DNA of 64,000 bases, taken from Sphagnum magellanicum. Lineage: Eukaryota > Streptophyta > Sphagnopsida > Sphagnales > Sphagnaceae. Positions 60,560 to 64,000 of this stretch are shown one piece after another (within the stretch, counting starts at the first letter, position 1; every line of letters begins with the position of its first letter). The stretch spans positions 8,841,347 through 8,905,346 of the forward strand of contig CM038922.1 in the NCBI GenBank assembly GCA_021904315.1, read 5' to 3'. The notes under the pieces were generated by a model. That model did no database searches. It was not told the origin of the DNA and worked only from the letters and a program-made list of their open reading frames with translations. The position numbers and the translations under genes were made by a program.

Positions 60560-61318
60560 TTAGAAGACCTCCGGGATGGCACTATGAGTATGCACCGTTG
60601 CTGGGTTCAAGAAAATTCCGTCATAGATCGCGGCTGCAACGGCGGCGCCGAGGAACGGGCCAACCCAATACACCCAGTGGTTGGTGAAGTCCCACTCCAC
60701 AATCGCGGGTCCGAAGCTGCGCGCTGGATTCATCGATCCGCCGGTATACGGAGCGCCTACCAAAATATTCACCAACACCGTGAACCCGATAGCGAGGGGA
60801 GCGATCACTCCGATGTTCCCCCTCTTGGGATCTACGCCTGTCGCAAAGACCACGAAGACCAGCGCGAAAGTGAGGATGGCCTCCATTGACATAGCTCCAA
60901 AGACCGTTTCCCCGACGCCGACCGTGTGCACCGAAACCGGCTCTCCTGTCGTCAGCTTTTGCAACACCCAAGCTCCTGCCACCGCGCCGAGTAACTGCGC
61001 AATCCAGTACATGATCAATCTGACAATCGTGATCTGGCCCGCCAACGCGAGCGCTAGCGACACTGCAGGGTTAACGTGCCCGCCTGAAATGTGGGACGTG
61101 GCGGCGACGAGAACCGCGAGCGCAATCCCGTGGGCGATGGCGATGATGAGAAGACCGCCAGCACCCAGATCCCCGGAACCGTGGATCTTCTGGTACGACA
61201 TCGATGATCCCACTCCGACGAACACGAAGAAGAAGAGGGCGATAAATTCTGCCAAAGTGCCTCTCAGCGCGTCAGGCGACGAGATTTCCTCTCCATGTCC
61301 AAATGCAGGCCTCGCCAT
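60560..61318 (-). CDS. TIP: Tonoplast intrinsic protein (TIP) aquaporin
   Basis: Encodes a 252-residue major intrinsic protein that forms a channel for water and small neutral solutes, in plants normally in the vacuolar membrane. Both NPA loops are present: SGGHVNPAVS (Asn83) and GGSMNPARSFGPA (Asn197). By spacing from these, the selectivity filter is His63, Ile185, Gly194, Arg200, the H-I-G-R set of TIP2-type proteins, which elsewhere conduct water and ammonia. Six hydrophobic segments are visible, and TNHWVYWVGP before the last helix is a TIP hallmark. The N-terminus MARPAFGHGEE fits TIPs. The ATG at 61318 is preferred; the frame is open only two codons further upstream, to a TTG. There is no intron, whereas flowering-plant TIPs usually have one or two. 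Length is normal. The subgroup assignment is inferred from the filter only. Confidence 0.93.
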   Translation of the reverse strand: MARPAFGHGEEISSPDALRGTLAEFIALFFFVFVGVGSSMSYQKIHGSGDLGAGGLLIIAIAHGIALAVLVAATSHISGGHVNPAVSLALALAGQITIVRLIMYWIAQLLGAVAGAWVLQKLTTGEPVSVHTVGVGETVFGAMSMEAILTFALVFVVFATGVDPKRGNIGVIAPLAIGFTVLVNILVGAPYTGGSMNPARSFGPAIVEWDFTNHWVYWVGPFLGAAVAAAIYDGIFLNPATVHTHSAIPEVF

Positions 61319-61655
61319 TATCAAATCGATAACTCGACCTTTGCTGCTGCTAAATCAGATTCCCAAAGTTCCAGATCTCTCACACACTAGAAGATCACAA
61401 AGTTTCTCGGCAACGTACGTAAGCTTCCCTCGAGTTGTAATTCAATTCTCTATCACTCACAAAACTCAGAAATCTCTTAGCGACCATCCCAGTACAAAGC
61501 TAGACTGTAGTGTAAAATCTTCCTGCTGCTCAAGACCTCCACAACGACATATTCTATCGCAACCCACGAAGATTCCTCAGCGTTCACGTGGAGGAACACA
61601 AGCGCCTGGCAACGAGCCCAAGAGATTCGTCCTGAAAATGGCAAGTTGCTGCAGA

Positions 61656-61662
61656 TTTTATA
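61656..61662 (-). promoter_or_regulatory. Candidate TATA box of the TIP gene
   Basis: The minus strand reads GCTTTATAAAATC, with a TATAAAA core, about 340 bases before the TIP start codon. The position implies a 5' leader of roughly 300 bases. It is the only strong TATA match I saw in this interval. Confidence 0.4.
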
Positions 61663-62730
61663 AAGCTCCTGGCGGTCACGCGGTACTAGAGATACCGAGT
61701 TATGGATGTGGTAATGAATGCGCAGCAAGCTTTTTGCATGACTACCACCACCGAGAGCTAGCCGCTGCTTTGATCTTTTGTGGACGGAAACTTTTCCATG
61801 TTGAACGAAACCATCACGACGTGGCCATGCAGCTTCTCTTGTTGCCATCTTTACTGCAGTCAGCCCATTCAAGTGGATGATGTGTACTTGCAGACGAGCT
61901 CGTGATGCACATTTATTGCCATTTCGAGAGTGGCAGCTGCTATTTTATTACTATCCTTGTGCTTAATGCACTCGGCCGTCGATCTGTGACTCGATCGTTC
62001 ACGGCTTTCTGTTTGGAAACGCGGATGTGATGACTGTTTGTTTAACGTCGTGTTCTGTCATGGGGGCGAGGGTCCAGTTCATGGATAGATCATGTATCCT
62101 CCTGCGCAGTAGAGAAACTCCACTAGTGTACTCGAACAGCAAAACTTTTCACGTTTAGGATTACGAATGACGTAAGACAAATGTCGAAGAAATTACGAAT
62201 TCTTTCTGAACAATGTACGCATGTGCGAATCGAGATTAACACTCGAATCATATGACTCTGTGCGTCTTGTAAATGGCGGCGATCATGAAACAGGGAGCAG
62301 CTTAGGGGGGCCCACTTTTGGATGCAAGAGGCTGCAGACAAATGATATCGAGATTAATGTTTGGACAGGTTTTTTTATTCTGAATAGAAGAAAATAGATC
62401 ATGCATTTGGAGCTCATCTCATCCCCCAGAATTCAACACAACGTCTGGGGTATAATCATTGAACTCCTCGTCAATGCCGTAAAGGAAATGAGAAGGTTGA
62501 ACTTTTGCATCACGCGAGCCTCATGAGCAGCAAAGGAATTCACAAATCTGTACCCTGAGTCTTCAAGAGTGACGAAAATCGTGCATTCCTGGCCCACAAG
62601 CTGCAGGATCTCATCACAAAAACAAGATGATGATCGCGACTGTGATAGCAGCGGCAATCTGTGGTGTAATGATGACACTCAGGTTCCCTCGATCCTTACC
62701 AGGAACATCGAAGAAGCTGGCGGGGAACTG
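61663..62730. other. Upstream region of the TIP gene
   Basis: CpG-containing, non-repetitive sequence without a convincing coding frame. The long plus-strand open frame through 60681-61880 is the reverse of the TIP gene extended by chance. Confidence 0.5.
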
Positions 62731-62734
62731 TGCA

Positions 62735-63435
62735 CCTCTCTGCACCTGGCAGAAATTGTGCACCTCTCAAGGTGAAGCTCTCTGCCAGATTCTTCAGGTA
62801 ACAAAATGGTTCTGGACGATGGACAACAAGGCAGTTGAAGCTTTCTTGCCCTGCACAAATCTGAGAACAATTTCTTGCAGACTGAAAGCTAGACTAACTC
62901 TCTCTGCTAAATTCTTCAGATTGTGAAACTTGTAACATCTGAATGGTTCTAACTTATGGAGGATAGACAAGAATGCCGTTGAAGTTTTCTTGCAGAAATG
63001 TGAGAGGAAATTTTCTAGCACACTGAAGCTGACACTCTCTGCCTAATTTTTCAGATTGTGAAGTATAACCAAATGTTTCTGGAAGATAGACAAGACTGCA
63101 ATTGAAGCTTTTCTTCCCTTGCACAATTGGGAGAAAGGACTTCTTGCACACTGCAGGTGTGGCTTACTGCCAGATTCTTCAGATTGTGAAGTCACTATAA
63201 CAGGATGGTCCTGAAAAATGTACAAAAAATACCATTGAAGTATTTGTCCCCTTGCACAAAAGTGAGAAAGGATTGCTTGTGCACTTCAGGTGTAGGTCTC
63301 TGCCAGATTCTTCAGATTGTGAATTGTAACAAAATAGTTCTGGAAGATGGACAAAAAAATGCCACTGAAGTTTTGTTGCCTTTCACAGATGTGAGAAAGG
63401 ATTTCTACAATATTGAAGCCAAGGTACCCTGTGGT
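62735..63435. repeat. Tandem repeat of about 130 bp, five to six copies
   Basis: The anchor CTCT(G)CCAGATTCTTCAG or a close variant occurs at about 62786, 62907, 63042, 63171 and 63303, spacings of 121 to 135. Each unit then has ATTGTGAA, TAACAxAATGGTTCTGGA, GACAA(G)AxTGC, TTGAAG(C/T)TTT, a CTTGCACAAxTGTGAGAAxG segment and CTTGCACACTG. The units are diverged by substitutions and small indels. Related peptides appear in different frames on the minus strand but are broken by frameshifts, so I do not call a protein. The array is not obviously linked to a known satellite. Confidence 0.8.
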
Positions 63436-64000
63436 TGTTCCTTCGAGGTACCTTGTGATTCATTGTTCAAGATAATTTTAAGTACACCTCGTTATCTAGA
63501 GGAAGTAGATTGAACTTGTAGGAGATTTTGGAGCAAATTTCCAAATCACCCAATGTGCTTGTCCAAAGCAGCTGTTTCTGTGAAAGATTTCTTACTAGAC
63601 TTTGGACAAATATAAGTATGTAATTGTGGGGAAGGTGAAGGGACACAACTAGTAGCATTTCAAAGCTGGTGAACAGTTGCATCTTTTCATCCAATTATTT
63701 ACCACTCATGCTTCTTCCTTCCCCTTTGTACAGATTGTGGTGCTGATTTTTTGGCAAGGAGATCATGTTCAAAATAGGAAAATATAAAGGTGGTGAGTTC
63801 TTCTGCCAGTTGGAGAAGCAAGCTCCACGGCTGTCCCTACATTGCAAATTCAGAAAAAAACCTGCAACACAGGCGGTAACAAGATCAACAAAACTTTTCC
63901 TGGGTCATATCATTTTTATACACCAAGTGCATACTGTGTGTTCTCTTCCTCCCTGATCCCAAACGAAAATGCAGTAGTAATTTCCTTCACCTTGTCTGTT
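63436..64000. other. End of window, no recognised feature
   Basis: No supportable coding frame is present. The edge may cut into a further gene or repeat. Confidence 0.4.

Noticed and set aside
60681-61880. 399-residue open frame on the plus strand
   Set aside because: It runs antisense through the TIP gene; its composition is the reverse of a hydrophobic membrane protein and no family is seen.
62794-63225. Repeated Cys/Lys-rich peptides on the minus strand in the 130-bp array
   Set aside because: The frame shifts between units, so the likeness comes from the DNA repeat, not from a conserved protein.
1-64000. CRISPR arrays, operons or phage-like systems
   Set aside because: The direct repeats lack regular short spacers, and gene structure, introns and transposons are those of a plant nuclear genome.

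Overview
The window is nuclear DNA of a land plant. The evidence is a tonoplast aquaporin, a protein resembling the BKI1/MAKR family of plant receptor-kinase regulators, CACTA (En/Spm) transposons of plant type, a tRNA-derived SINE and several MITE-like hairpins. A non-flowering plant (bryophyte or lycophyte) is possible because the aquaporin gene is intronless, but the sequence does not settle this. There is no operon structure and nothing prokaryotic.

Layout. From 1 to about 48 kb the DNA is very AT-rich, poor in CpG and almost entirely decayed mobile DNA. It holds low-complexity stretches (1-6 kb), a SINE (7.64-7.82 kb), a dispersed repeat with G-rich tracts (8.0 and 12.1 kb) and a roughly 230-bp tandem repeat (10.7-11.2 kb). 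Two CACTA transposase genes are broken: one on the minus strand at 17.9-23.0 kb (Transposase_24 type) and one on the plus strand at 35.0-38.5 kb (TNP2 tail, DUF4218 and DUF4216 types). Each is interrupted by a smaller CACTA-like element without transposase (19577-22654, flanked by GTT on both sides; about 36014-37491, flanked by CAC). The two inserts share TAGG/CCTA-rich segments, and a third, truncated relative lies at 45.4-45.9 kb. A CpG-containing island at 8.75-10.55 kb stands out from the surrounding mobile DNA but has no recognisable gene.

From about 48.6 kb the base composition changes and three supportable genes follow: a 666-residue BKI1/MAKR-like protein (49333-51333, plus), a two-exon small protein of unknown function (58639-59260, minus) and an intronless TIP aquaporin (60560-61318, minus). 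Their flanks carry local tandem duplications: about 125 bp upstream of the MAKR-like gene, about 205-213 bp downstream of it, and five to six copies of about 130 bp at 62.7-63.4 kb. The three genes do not form a pathway that can be read from the sequence; BKI1/MAKR proteins act in receptor-kinase signalling at the plasma membrane and TIPs move water and small solutes across the vacuole membrane.

The most informative story is the nested CACTA set: old elements broken by younger short elements of similar type, with in-frame stops that fit methylcytosine decay, and a long near-perfect hairpin inside one insert that could be a small-RNA source.
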